Shown: piece by piece, positions 17,175-24,347 of the stretch
How positions within the stretch are numbered: the first letter of the stretch is position 1
Layout: each line of letters opens with the position of its first letter
DNA from: an uncultured Candidatus Melainabacteria bacterium
GTDB lineage: Bacteria > Cyanobacteriota > Vampirovibrionia > Gastranaerophilales > Gastranaerophilaceae
Assembly (NCBI GenBank): GCA_937891325.1
Contig: CALAFU010000257.1
Span: 1 to 31,865, forward strand
DNA: 31,865 nt
Direction: 5' to 3'
The notes under the pieces: model-generated
What the model was told of the DNA's origin: nothing
Database searches by the model: none
Seen by the model: the letters and a program-made list of their open reading frames with translations, nothing else
Position numbers and translations under genes: made by a program

Positions 17175-18800
17175 ATGAAAACGCAAAAAATAACTTTTGG
17201 ATTACCAAAAATTAATTTTACGGGAATAAAAATAAATAAGCCATTAGCAAATTTGAATGAACCAATTCGAGATACTTTTGTATCTTCTAAAAAAGTCCAA
17301 AACCCAACTGAAAATGAGGCTGTAAATATTGTTGCTGGCATGAAAAATTCAGAAGGTAAACCTAGATTTTCTGAAAAAGAAGTTAATGACTTCAAAATTT
17401 CTTGTGCGACAAAAGCTTTAGATTTTGAAACTGTGAACACTTTCAAAGATAATACAGAATTCCCAATGTCTAGCATGAAAGCTGTTTATAGAATGGGTAA
17501 AGAGTTAAAAGATGATAAATTTAATGAAAAAGTTTTAAACGCAATATCTAAATTACCACAGGGCGTAGAAGCAAGAGAATTTAAACAAAATGAATATGAA
17601 CCTGAAAAAGAGTTTACCCTAGATTGTAGTTATAAAGGAAAATTTAAGTTTGATGCTAAAACTACTGAAATGATAGCTAAAACCGAGTGTGATTTTAGTA
17701 ATTTAAAAGATGATATAAAGAAAGAATCAGATTTTAGAAATAATACAGTTACAACAGTAAAAAGACGTTATAATTTTGATGCGGTGAGATACGATATCCT
17801 TGAACAAACCGTTGTAAAAAATGATAAAAACGGTAACATGCTTAGAGAAGAAAAAATGACACCTTCTCAAGTTAAAGGTATGTATGATGTTGCATATACT
17901 TACGCAAACGGAAAAACAAAACAGGTTTCTAAAGCAACTGTTGACGAAAAGACAGGTATAAAAACAATCAAGCGTGATATGAAGTCTGACAACGGAACAA
18001 GAACTCAATTTTTATATGAAGATGACCCACAAGGCAACCGTATTGTAGATTATAAAATTACAAATAGAGATGGTAAAATTTTAATGGGATTGTCTCAATC
18101 GTTTGAAGTTGTTGATGACAACCATTTTATTTCTTCAAATAATGGTTACAAGTATGACATTAAAACTGATGACAAAAAACTTACAGTAAAAGACTTACAT
18201 CACGATAGAGAAGTTTCTCTTGATTTTGAAAAGAAATTTGAAGGTGATAAAAAGAGCTTAATCAGCTTGATAAAGAAAGTTCCAGGAAATGAATTGTTTG
18301 AAACTGTTGACAATTTAGGCAAAATGGAAAGCACTGATAGCGTATATCAAGCTGGATTTTCACCTGTATCAAAAGACGTTTCTATAATGGATAATTTGTT
18401 TATATTTTTGCACGAGTTAGGTCATGCAAAAGATGCCCAAAAACAAAAAACTTATAGAGAAAAATTGCTTGGCGAAAATAAAATGTTTACGGGAAGCAAG
18501 GATATTCAAGAAACATACTTAAAAGAACGTGAAACCTTCAATAAATACCATTCAGAAGTAGAACGAGATCATGTTTCATATTTTACTCAAGCAAAAGGAC
18601 ACTATGGCGGTAAATGGGGCGGATTAGCTGAAGTGGTTGCCGAAACAAATGCCATTACAAATACAATTGCAGATGGAAAAATTTCTTTAGGAGTTCGTGC
18701 ACAATACTTACAACAGTACTTCCCCGAAACAATTGCAAAAATTCACGATGCAATGAATTGGAAAGATGACCTTGATGCAATTGAATACTATGGAACATAG
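17175..18800 (+). CDS. HELGH zinc metallopeptidase-like protein, tandem copy 2
   Basis: 541 residues, a clear paralogue of the preceding protein over its whole length, with about 40 extra residues in the N-terminal third. The zinc motif is FIFLHELGHAKD (H413, E414, H417), with E486/E490 in AEVVAETNAI as possible third ligands. YFTQAKGHY and ERETFNKYHS are conserved between the copies and may help form the active site. It has NFTG at 14-17 and KPLANLNEPIRDTFVSS at 22-38, whereas copy 1 lacks NFTG. AAAGGA lies 6 nt before the ATG. Downstream is a strong terminator at 18823-18857. Retention of both catalytic motifs and strong conservation of the N-terminal block suggest both copies are active and handled the same way in the cell. 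Confidence 0.85.
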   Translation: MKTQKITFGLPKINFTGIKINKPLANLNEPIRDTFVSSKKVQNPTENEAVNIVAGMKNSEGKPRFSEKEVNDFKISCATKALDFETVNTFKDNTEFPMSSMKAVYRMGKELKDDKFNEKVLNAISKLPQGVEAREFKQNEYEPEKEFTLDCSYKGKFKFDAKTTEMIAKTECDFSNLKDDIKKESDFRNNTVTTVKRRYNFDAVRYDILEQTVVKNDKNGNMLREEKMTPSQVKGMYDVAYTYANGKTKQVSKATVDEKTGIKTIKRDMKSDNGTRTQFLYEDDPQGNRIVDYKITNRDGKILMGLSQSFEVVDDNHFISSNNGYKYDIKTDDKKLTVKDLHHDREVSLDFEKKFEGDKKSLISLIKKVPGNELFETVDNLGKMESTDSVYQAGFSPVSKDVSIMDNLFIFLHELGHAKDAQKQKTYREKLLGENKMFTGSKDIQETYLKERETFNKYHSEVERDHVSYFTQAKGHYGGKWGGLAEVVAETNAITNTIADGKISLGVRAQYLQQYFPETIAKIHDAMNWKDDLDAIEYYGT

Positions 18801-18822
18801 TGTTTAAGATAAAGTCTTTTTT

Positions 18823-18857
18823 AAGCGCCGCGAAAAACGAAGTTTTTCGCGGCGCTT
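18823..18857 (+). terminator. Intrinsic terminator after the metallopeptidase pair
   Basis: A perfect 16-bp stem (AAGCGCCGCGAAAAAC at 18823-18838 with its complement at 18842-18857) and a 3-nt loop, followed by TT and AT-rich sequence. Confidence 0.9.
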
Positions 18858-18920
18858 TTCAATTCCTCAATTTACCCAACTGTCGAATGTATAAAATGAT
18901 TTATTTTTTATACTTTGAAT

Positions 18921-20276
18921 ATGAAAGTTATAGTTATAGGCGCTGTTGCAGCGGGTTCAAAGGCGGCAGCCAAATTAAAACGTTTAAAACCAGATTGGGA
19001 AGTTGTAATTTATACAGCTGATACTAATGTTGCATATTCTGAATGTGGTTTGCCATATTATATTGGCGGTGCTTTTGCTGATATAAATAATCTTGTTGTG
19101 CGAACTCCAAAAGCCTTTGAAAATAGCGGAATTGCTATTAAGTTACAACACAAAGTAGAAAAAATTGATTCAAATACAAAACAAATTCTTGTTAAAAACC
19201 TTGTAACAGGTGAAGAATTTACGGATACTTATGATAAATTGATTATTTCAACAGGCGCTAGAGCCTTTGTCCCAGAGGCTTATAAAACCAATTTGAAAAA
19301 TGTTTTTACCCTTAGAAATTTAGAGGACGGTTTTGCAATAAAGCAAGCTATCTTACAAAGCAAAAAAGCTGTAATTCTAGGTGGTGGATATATTGGTATT
19401 GAAATGCTAGAAGCCTTTGTAAAACAGAATTTGCAGACAACGTTAATTCATAGTCGCGATAATATTATGTCGATTTTTGATCCTGATATGTCAGAAGCTA
19501 TTCAAAAACATGTTATACAAAGAGATTTAGAAAGCATTAGAATTATCGACAACGACACTATTGCTGAAATACAAGGCGATGATGTAGTAAAAAGTGTCAT
19601 TACCAAGAACGGAGTAAAAATTGACACAGATTTGGTTCTTTTATCAATTGGTGTAAAACCAAATGTAGAGCTTGCAACCTCTGCTGGGATTGCATTAGGC
19701 GAAACAGGCGCTATAAAAGTAAATTCTAAAATGGAAACTAATCTTCAAGATATTTATGCTTGCGGTGATTGTGTTGAAAAGTATAATATAGTTGCAGATG
19801 CGCCATGTTGGATTCCGCTAGGTTCTACTGCAAACAAGGAAGGTCGTTGTTGCGCAATAAATGTTGCAGGCTTAAATGAAGATTTTACAGGTGTTTTAGG
19901 CTCTGCAGTTTCTAAATATTTTAATTTTACTATGTCAATGACAGGTTTAACCGAAACTGATGCTAAAAAATATGGTTTTGCCCCTGTTTCTGTGATAGTT
20001 AAAAAGAATGACAAGGCAGGCTATATGCCGAATGCAAAGCGAATTACACTCAAACTTGTTGCGGATAGAACAACAAATCGAATTTTGGGTGCGCAAGGAA
20101 TTGGCACAGGTGATGTTGATAAGCGCATAAACACTCTCACTTCAGCACTTTTGTCTAAAATGACGCTACAAGAATTTGTGGGTGACGATATAACTTACGC
20201 CCCACCATTTTCTACAAGTATAGACTTGATGCTGAACGCAGCTCAAAAATTAATCCACAAACTAAGCATGCATTAA
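18921..20276 (+). CDS. FAD-dependent CoA-disulfide reductase / NADH oxidase family protein
   Basis: 451 residues from the ATG at 18921; the in-frame TTG at 18915 abuts a TATACT box (18909-18914) and is unlikely to be used. The protein opens MKVIVIGAVAAGSKAAAKL, an FAD-binding GxxAAGxxAA fold. NVAYSECGLPYYIGG carries the single redox-active Cys of the CoA-disulfide reductase/NADH oxidase (Nox) group. VILGGGYIGIEMLEAF is the NAD(P)H-binding site and IYACGDCVEKYN the second FAD motif. The C-terminal dimerisation domain ends with DDITYAPPFS. It reduces CoA disulfide, or oxygen or polysulfide, with NAD(P)H; the exact acceptor cannot be assigned. No Shine-Dalgarno is seen, so the mRNA may be leaderless. 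The 3' end overlaps the convergent Cys-rich gene by 15 nt. Confidence 0.9.
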   Translation: MKVIVIGAVAAGSKAAAKLKRLKPDWEVVIYTADTNVAYSECGLPYYIGGAFADINNLVVRTPKAFENSGIAIKLQHKVEKIDSNTKQILVKNLVTGEEFTDTYDKLIISTGARAFVPEAYKTNLKNVFTLRNLEDGFAIKQAILQSKKAVILGGGYIGIEMLEAFVKQNLQTTLIHSRDNIMSIFDPDMSEAIQKHVIQRDLESIRIIDNDTIAEIQGDDVVKSVITKNGVKIDTDLVLLSIGVKPNVELATSAGIALGETGAIKVNSKMETNLQDIYACGDCVEKYNIVADAPCWIPLGSTANKEGRCCAINVAGLNEDFTGVLGSAVSKYFNFTMSMTGLTETDAKKYGFAPVSVIVKKNDKAGYMPNAKRITLKLVADRTTNRILGAQGIGTGDVDKRINTLTSALLSKMTLQEFVGDDITYAPPFSTSIDLMLNAAQKLIHKLSMH

Positions 20277-20516
20277 TTTTACGCTAGAGCTAGGTTTACC
20301 CATTTTTAATAGGATTTTTACTACTTTTGGCATTTGACAAACAAAAGAGTATTTACCTTTAGAAATAGAGCATCTTGAGCAATCGCAACCTAATTGGTAG
20401 CATTCTAACGCTTGTTCTGTCCAATTTTGAGTAATAGAATCAGAGATTTCACCGTTGTTTTGCGGTTCAAATTCTTCATCAACGTATTCATTTACGAATT
20501 TAATACTTAAAGACAT
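20262..20516 (-). CDS. Small Cys-rich protein of unknown function
   Basis: 84 residues from the ATG at 20516, which has a GGGGGA-type ribosome-binding site; an in-frame TTG 15 nt further upstream is part of that site. A compact block CYQLGCDCSRCSISKGKYSF followed by VCQMP contains five cysteines, suggesting a metal or Fe-S site (inference). The C-terminus is basic. No family is recognised. It is convergent with the flavoprotein gene, overlapping it by 15 nt, and divergent from the tetR gene. Confidence 0.7.
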   Translation of the reverse strand: MSLSIKFVNEYVDEEFEPQNNGEISDSITQNWTEQALECYQLGCDCSRCSISKGKYSFVCQMPKVVKILLKMGKPSSSVKLMHA

Positions 20517-20617
20517 TTTCCTATCCCCCAATAATCCCCTACTCAGATTATTTCTTTACACACTCATTGTAAAAGATAACTTTGAAATTTTAATCCTCTA
20601 AATAGATGAAATTCCTA

Positions 20618-20647
20618 TTGACAAATATATACCGTTCGGTATATAAT
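20618..20647 (+). promoter_or_regulatory. tetR promoter with built-in operator
   Basis: TTGACA (20618-20623), an 18-nt spacer and TATAAT (20642-20647). The spacer holds an interrupted palindrome, ATATACCG (20627-20634), TT, CGGTATAT (20637-20644), a typical TetR-family operator. The same arms recur before the GH13 gene. The tetR ATG is 7 nt after the -10 box, so this mRNA is probably leaderless and autorepressed. Confidence 0.85.
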
Positions 20648-20654
20648 CCATGCT

Positions 20655-21230
20655 ATGAAAACGACAGATAATAAAAATAAAATATTATCAATAGCGCTAG
20701 ATTTGTTTTCTAGCAAGGGTTATGACGCAGTTGGCGTTCAAACTCTTTGCGAAAAATCAGGCATAACAAAACCGACTTTATACTACTATTTTGGAAACAA
20801 AGAAGGAGTTTTAAAAGAGGTTTTGAAGGCTAATTATGAAAAATTAAACGATTTGCTTGACAAAAATGCACATTATACCCCAAATGCCAAAGTGTACGAA
20901 AAGGACGTTATACTTACGTTAACGACTGTTGCACAGGCATACTTAAAGTTTGCGAAAGCAAACCCAAAATTCTACAAAATAGTGCTAAACGCAACATTTG
21001 CCCCAGATTGCGGAAGCCTAAGCAGAATTGCCAAAGATTTGAACAATGTTCAGTTCCAAATTATTGAAAAAATGTTCAAGTCAATGGCGCGAATTCACGG
21101 AAACATGAAAGGCTCTGAAACTCGCCTAGCGTGGACTTTTATCGGCTTGATTAATACGTGTATCGCTCTAAAAAAGCAAGACAGCATTAATGAATTCGTA
21201 AAACAGTTTATGCATGGTATTTTCAGCTAG
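20655..21230 (+). CDS. TetR/AcrR-family transcriptional repressor
   Basis: 191 residues, normal for the family. The N-terminal helix-turn-helix domain reads ILSIALDLFSSKGYDAVGVQ, then TLCEKSGITKPTLYYYFGNK, with the canonical recognition-helix pattern TLYYYFGNKEGV. The C-terminal ligand-binding and dimerisation domain is helical and gives no hint of the inducer. The operator ATATACCG-N2-CGGTATAT overlaps its own promoter and a second one lies in the promoter of the glycosidase 44 nt downstream. It therefore most likely represses both, perhaps relieved by a sugar or an envelope-active compound. ATG at 20655; a competing out-of-frame ATG lies at 20650. Confidence 0.93.
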   Translation: MKTTDNKNKILSIALDLFSSKGYDAVGVQTLCEKSGITKPTLYYYFGNKEGVLKEVLKANYEKLNDLLDKNAHYTPNAKVYEKDVILTLTTVAQAYLKFAKANPKFYKIVLNATFAPDCGSLSRIAKDLNNVQFQIIEKMFKSMARIHGNMKGSETRLAWTFIGLINTCIALKKQDSINEFVKQFMHGIFS

Positions 21231-21241
21231 TAAAAATTTTT

Positions 21242-21269
21242 TTGAAGTAAATATACCGAACGGTATAGA
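21242..21269 (+). promoter_or_regulatory. GH13 gene promoter with second TetR operator
   Basis: TTGAAG (21242-21247), a 16-nt spacer and TATAGA (21264-21269), with TATACCG (21252-21258), AA, CGGTATA (21261-21267) lying across spacer and -10. The arms match the operator in the tetR promoter. The Shine-Dalgarno AAAGGAG (21269-21275) starts within the -10 box, so it would serve the read-through tetR transcript rather than one starting here. Confidence 0.75.
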
Positions 21270-21281
21270 AAGGAGAAAAAC

Positions 21282-22553
21282 ATGTGGGCTGAAGAAAGCA
21301 ATTTTTATCACATTTACCCCTTAGGATTATGCGGAGCAGAGGACAAAAACCGCTTTAATGGTGAGGTTCAGCATAATCTTTATAAAATTAAAGAACAAAT
21401 TGAACACCTTAAAACGCTTGGTATCAATGCAATTTACTTTGGTCCAATCTTTGAAAGTACCGCTCATGGCTATGATACAGCCGATTATTACAAGGTTGAT
21501 TCTAGATTAGGAACGAACGATGAATTTAAGGAATTATGTCTGAAACTCCATAATAACGGTATTAAAGTAGTTATTGATGGTGTGTTTAATCACGTTGGAC
21601 GTGACTTTTGGGCTTTTAAAGATGTTCAAAATAATAGAGAGAATTCTCAATATTGCAATTGGTTTAATCTTGATTTTGCCTCAAATAACAGTTATAACGA
21701 CGGTTTCAGCTATCAAGATTGGGAAGGTTGTAGTGATCTTGTAAAATTGAACTTAAAGAACCCGAACGTCAAAGAGCATCTGCTTAATGCGGTAAAAAGT
21801 TGGGTGAAAATATTTGATATTGATGGTTTGAGACTTGATGTTGCCTATTGTTTAGATGAAGACTTTATTAGAGAACTTCATAACTTCTCAAAGGCTTTAA
21901 AATCAGACTTTTGGCTATTAGGCGAAGCTGTACATGGTGATTATAACAGGCTTGCGAACCCTGAAATGCTTGACAGTGTAACTAACTATGAGTGCTATAA
22001 AGGGCTGTATTCGAGCTTCAATGATAAGAATATGTTTGAAATTGCGCACTCTGTAAAACGTCAAGAAGGCTTGTACAAAGGAAAACACCTATATTCATTT
22101 CTTGATAATCACGATGTGAGCCGGATTGCAAGCAGTTTGAATAACAAAAATTGGTTAAAGCTAGTATATTCGCTTATGTTCACCCTTCCAGGAGTGCCAA
22201 GTATTTATTATCAAAGTGAATTTGGAATTGAAGGTGCTAAAACTCAAGGTGATAAAGCCCTTAGACCTAGTTCAAAATATTTTGGTTACAGTGATTTAAC
22301 GATGCACATTAAGAAGCTATGTGAGTTAAATAAACGTTTCAAAGCCTTTATTTATGGGCAATATGAGGAAATTAAATTGAAAAATGAATTTTTCTGTTTT
22401 GCGCGTAAGTTAAATGATGAAAACGCGGTATGTGCGATAAACATTTCAAATCAGCCAGAGCAAATTTCGTATAACGGCTTTGACGCTGTCATTCCACCTA
22501 ACAGTGAGCGCATATTTGTTAACAATCAATGCGTTTCAGCTTCGTGTACGTAG
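21282..22553 (+). CDS. GH13 alpha-amylase-family glycosidase
   Basis: 423 residues, cytosolic (no signal peptide). All GH13 regions are present: DGVFNH (99-104), GLRLDVAY with catalytic D186, LGEAV with acid/base E215, and FLDNHD with N276, H277 and D278. The protein is short, with the barrel and a compact C-terminal beta domain, closest in size and order to cyclomaltodextrinase/alpha-glucosidase-like maltodextrin-degrading enzymes. It should hydrolyse alpha-1,4 glucans or maltodextrins inside the cell; specificity is not evident. AAAGGAG lies 6 nt before the ATG. It follows tetR by 51 nt with the repressor's operator between, so it is the likely regulated target. A terminator follows at 22559. 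Confidence 0.93.
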   Translation: MWAEESNFYHIYPLGLCGAEDKNRFNGEVQHNLYKIKEQIEHLKTLGINAIYFGPIFESTAHGYDTADYYKVDSRLGTNDEFKELCLKLHNNGIKVVIDGVFNHVGRDFWAFKDVQNNRENSQYCNWFNLDFASNNSYNDGFSYQDWEGCSDLVKLNLKNPNVKEHLLNAVKSWVKIFDIDGLRLDVAYCLDEDFIRELHNFSKALKSDFWLLGEAVHGDYNRLANPEMLDSVTNYECYKGLYSSFNDKNMFEIAHSVKRQEGLYKGKHLYSFLDNHDVSRIASSLNNKNWLKLVYSLMFTLPGVPSIYYQSEFGIEGAKTQGDKALRPSSKYFGYSDLTMHIKKLCELNKRFKAFIYGQYEEIKLKNEFFCFARKLNDENAVCAINISNQPEQISYNGFDAVIPPNSERIFVNNQCVSASCT

Positions 22554-22558
22554 GAATG

Positions 22559-22583
22559 CGTACGTAAAAATACGTACGTTTTT
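22559..22583 (+). terminator. Intrinsic terminator after the GH13 gene
   Basis: CGTACGTA (22559-22566), loop AAAA, TACGTACG (22571-22578), then TTTTT. A further GTACGTA upstream at about 22545 extends the palindromic character. Confidence 0.85.
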
Positions 22584-22655
22584 ATACGGACAAAATTTCA
22601 CAAAAATATTTTTTAATAAAATCTACTTATTTTTTCATATTTTTCCTCACAAAAT

Positions 22656-22687
22656 GGCGCGAAATTTTTTACAAAAAATTTCGCGCC
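22656..22687 (-). terminator. Intrinsic terminator after the adenosyltransferase gene
   Basis: A perfect 15-bp stem (GGCGCGAAATTTTTT at 22656-22670 with its complement at 22673-22687), followed on the minus strand by ATTTTG, 26 nt past the stop of the adenosyltransferase gene. Confidence 0.88.
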
Positions 22688-22713
22688 TCAGAATTAAAAT
22701 TTAAAAATCAAAA

Positions 22714-23469
22714 TTAATATTCAATACCTTCTCTTGCTTGAACACCTTTATTCCAATAATGTTTAATTGGTTGAATATTTGAAACTAAATCTGCTGCATC
22801 AATAATGCTTTGGTGTGCATTTCTGCCTGTAAGAACGATTTCAACGTTTTCAGGTTTATTTTTTATAGTTTCAAGTACATCTTTTTCATCAACCATGTTC
22901 AAATCGATTGCGATGTTCATCTCATCAAGAATTACAACGTCTGTTTCGCCACTGTTGATAATCTTTTTAGCGTCTTCCCAGCCTTTTTGCATGATAATTT
23001 TGTCGTTTTCTGTTTGGTTTGAAGTGTAGACAATTCTATCAAGCCCAGCTTGGTTTAGACGAAGATTTTTTCTTAAATCTGGTTGAAGTTTGTTGAAGGC
23101 TTTAACCTCGCCGTAATTATCGCCACCCTTTGTAAACATAGTGATTGCAACTTTTTTACCTTGACCTAACGCACGAAGTGCAAGTCCCATAGCCGCAGTT
23201 GTTTTACCCTTGCCGTCGCCTGTATAAACTTGAACGTATCCTTTATCTTTTTTGCCTGCGTTACCTTTAAAAGTTACGTTTGCGGTGTATTTTAAGTTTT
23301 GAATACCCAAGAATGCCAAATGTGACAAGGCAGCTTGTTTGAATGGTGAAGTTACATTAGGGTTTTGATTGAATGCTTGTTCAGGTTGTTTATTTTCAAC
23401 TTTTTTGTTGTTATAAGTTGCTTGAGCAGGGTTCATGTAGTATTGAGTGGCAATATTATTAACTTTCAT
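22714..23469 (-). CDS. cobO: Cob(I)alamin (corrinoid) adenosyltransferase, CobA/BtuR type
   Basis: 251 residues, versus about 170-200 for most CobA/BtuR/CobO enzymes; the first 70 are an extra, disordered Asn/Gln-rich segment ending in NVTFKGN (65-70 region). The catalytic domain begins GYVQVYTGDGKGKTTAAMG (P-loop GDGKGKTT at 84-91), continues TMFTKGG and VVILDEMNIAID, and ends IQPIKHYWNKGVQAREGIEY, all standard. The enzyme transfers the adenosyl group of ATP to the reduced cobalt of a corrinoid. It sits 46 nt after the 121-residue gene and both lie below a cobalamin riboswitch, which fits. The ribosome-binding site AAGGA is unusually distant (about 12 nt). Confidence 0.93.
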   Translation of the reverse strand: MKVNNIATQYYMNPAQATYNNKKVENKQPEQAFNQNPNVTSPFKQAALSHLAFLGIQNLKYTANVTFKGNAGKKDKGYVQVYTGDGKGKTTAAMGLALRALGQGKKVAITMFTKGGDNYGEVKAFNKLQPDLRKNLRLNQAGLDRIVYTSNQTENDKIIMQKGWEDAKKIINSGETDVVILDEMNIAIDLNMVDEKDVLETIKNKPENVEIVLTGRNAHQSIIDAADLVSNIQPIKHYWNKGVQAREGIEY

Positions 23470-23515
23470 TATTTTCTAATTCCTTATATTCTTATAAACA
23501 CTAACTTTGAGGGGG

Positions 23516-23881
23516 TTATGCCAATTCTGAAAGTGAATCAAATTTTAGCAAAGTGAAGATTTGAAGTCTTTGGTCTTTAGTCAAATTACCAGGGTGTTCT
23601 TCGTTGATTGGCAAGTTTTTAGGTTCGATTTCAAGTTGTTTACAAGCATCATCAAGGGTTTTCATATAAGTATCTAGTTCTTTTTCGCTCATAGCATCTT
23701 TAAGTTCTTCTCTCATCAAAGCCATAGCATCTTCGTTTGAAAATTCTTTTTTAGGACTTTTTTCAAAAACATCTTTGTCCAAAGTTTTAAGTGCCATTTT
23801 GGGTGTAGATTTAACAGGGTTAGACACGCGTTGAGTTTGTGCTACTTGGGGTGCTTGAAAAGCGATTGGTGATAATTTCAT
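23516..23881 (-). CDS. Small hypothetical protein in the cobalamin-riboswitch operon
   Basis: 121 residues with AAGGAG 6 nt before the ATG. No family recognised. The N-terminus (MKLSPIAFQAPQVAQTQRVS) is disordered; KDVFEKSPKK follows and resembles the D-[STV]-F-x-x-[ST] motif seen in other proteins of this window. The rest is acidic and helical (MREELKDAMSEKELDTYMKT). It is the first gene after the cobalamin riboswitch and 46 nt before the corrinoid adenosyltransferase, so a part in corrinoid handling is possible by context only. Confidence 0.75.
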   Translation of the reverse strand: MKLSPIAFQAPQVAQTQRVSNPVKSTPKMALKTLDKDVFEKSPKKEFSNEDAMALMREELKDAMSEKELDTYMKTLDDACKQLEIEPKNLPINEEHPGNLTKDQRLQIFTLLKFDSLSELA

Positions 23882-23984
23882 AATTTCTCCTTATATGTGA
23901 TAGTCTAGTTTGTATATTTTTCAACGATACGGGTAATGCTAAATATAACTTCCATTAGGGTATGCTATTTCGCTTGTATAAATC

Positions 23985-24108
23985 AGAAAGGGGCAATAAT
24001 CAATCAGAGTTTATTCCCTATTCCTGTCTCGAGGTTGAAAACAAATAAGCATTCCGACTGTAACGGCTGCGGACCAGCGAGGGATTTTCACCCAACTTTC
24101 CTTACTTG
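23985..24108 (-). ncRNA. Cobalamin riboswitch upstream of the adenosyltransferase operon
   Basis: On the minus strand the RNA contains the conserved cobalamin-riboswitch core: AAGGAAAGTTGGGTGAAAA then TCCC, GCTGGTCCGCAGCCGTTACAG, and downstream GAGACAGGAATAGGGAA. These match the GGAA...GGTGAAAATCCC...GC-G-CC-GC...CTGTAA core and the AG-CAGGA element of the class. It lies about 100 nt before the 121-residue gene and the adenosyltransferase, so cobalamin should lower their expression. An inverted repeat GGTATAA-N2-TTATACC overlaps the promoter region just upstream. The expression platform is in 23885-23985; I cannot say whether it acts on transcription or translation. Confidence 0.88.
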
Positions 24109-24149
24109 TTGGTATAATTTTATACCAAACATGTTTTCTATGAAACATG
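24109..24149. repeat. Two short palindromes in front of the riboswitch
   Basis: TTGGTATAA (24109-24117), TT, TTATACCAA (24120-24128), then CATGTTT (24130-24136), N6, AAACATG (24143-24149). They occupy the likely promoter region of the riboswitch transcript and may be protein-binding sites. An extended -10-like TGGTATAAA lies in the first one on the minus strand. Confidence 0.5.
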
Positions 24150-24179
24150 CATATTTACATGAATTTACAATTTTAACGG

Positions 24180-24207
24180 TTGAAAAATTTGAAAAATAGT
24201 TTATAAT
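24180..24207 (+). promoter_or_regulatory. Promoter of antisense RNA B
   Basis: TTGAAA (24180-24185), a 16-nt spacer ending AATAGTT and TATAAT (24202-24207). It shares this layout and the block ATAGTTTATAAT with loci A and C. Confidence 0.85.
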
Positions 24208-24213
24208 AAAGGT

Positions 24214-24294
24214 ATGGGGCATGACAATTGCCGTTGTCATATCCTATTTAAGAAGTCAAGCGACATCTAACGTTTCAGTTGGGTGTCGTTTTTT
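24214..24294 (+). ncRNA. Antisense RNA B, candidate type I antitoxin
   Basis: About 81 nt, from the predicted start near 24214 to the T run after the terminator stem CGACATCTAAC (24261-24271)/GTTGGGTGTCG (24278-24288). A 5' hairpin has stem ATGACAA/TTGTCAT and loop TTGCCG, enclosed by an outer stem (ATGGGG with TCCTAT). The terminator is complementary to the last 28 nt of the peptide ORF on the other strand; the remaining RNA is complementary to the mRNA 3' region. Antisense RNA C has the same length, the same order of elements and a matching loop (TTCCCG). Pairing with the toxin mRNA 3' end would resemble the TxpA/RatA and BsrG/SR4 arrangement. Confidence 0.8.
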
Positions 24295-24347
24295 ATTATG
24301 AAAATGATTAAAAATAATATTAATAAATTAATATTTATATCATTCAT
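24267..24347 (-). CDS. 26-residue membrane peptide B, candidate type I toxin
   Basis: ATG at 24347 with AGGAGGTG 6 nt upstream, 26 codons, stop TAG at 24267. The peptide is MNDININ, then an unbroken hydrophobic helix LLILFLIIFII, then a polar basic tail KNDTQLKR. Of 26 positions, 13 are identical to peptide C 342 nt away, and the changes keep the amphiphilic pattern. Short N-terminus, one transmembrane helix and a basic C-terminus match type I toxins in general (Fst, TxpA, BsrG families), although the sequence resembles none I know. The last 28 nt lie opposite antisense RNA B. Expected place of action: the inner membrane. Too short for standard gene callers. Confidence 0.75.
   Translation of the reverse strand: MNDININLLILFLIIFIIKNDTQLKR

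Noticed and set aside
17727..18008. Minus-strand ORFs opposite both metallopeptidase genes (also 16161-16463), similar to each other
   Set aside because: They mirror the conserved coding region of the paralogues on the opposite strand; their similarity follows from that and they lack ribosome-binding sites.
22545..22578. The repeated GTACGTA motif as an operator cluster
   Set aside because: It forms a stem followed by TTTTT directly after the GH13 stop codon, which is explained by an intrinsic terminator.
23936..24199. An 87-codon plus-strand ORF
   Set aside because: It is antisense to the cobalamin riboswitch, whose conserved bases explain the sequence.
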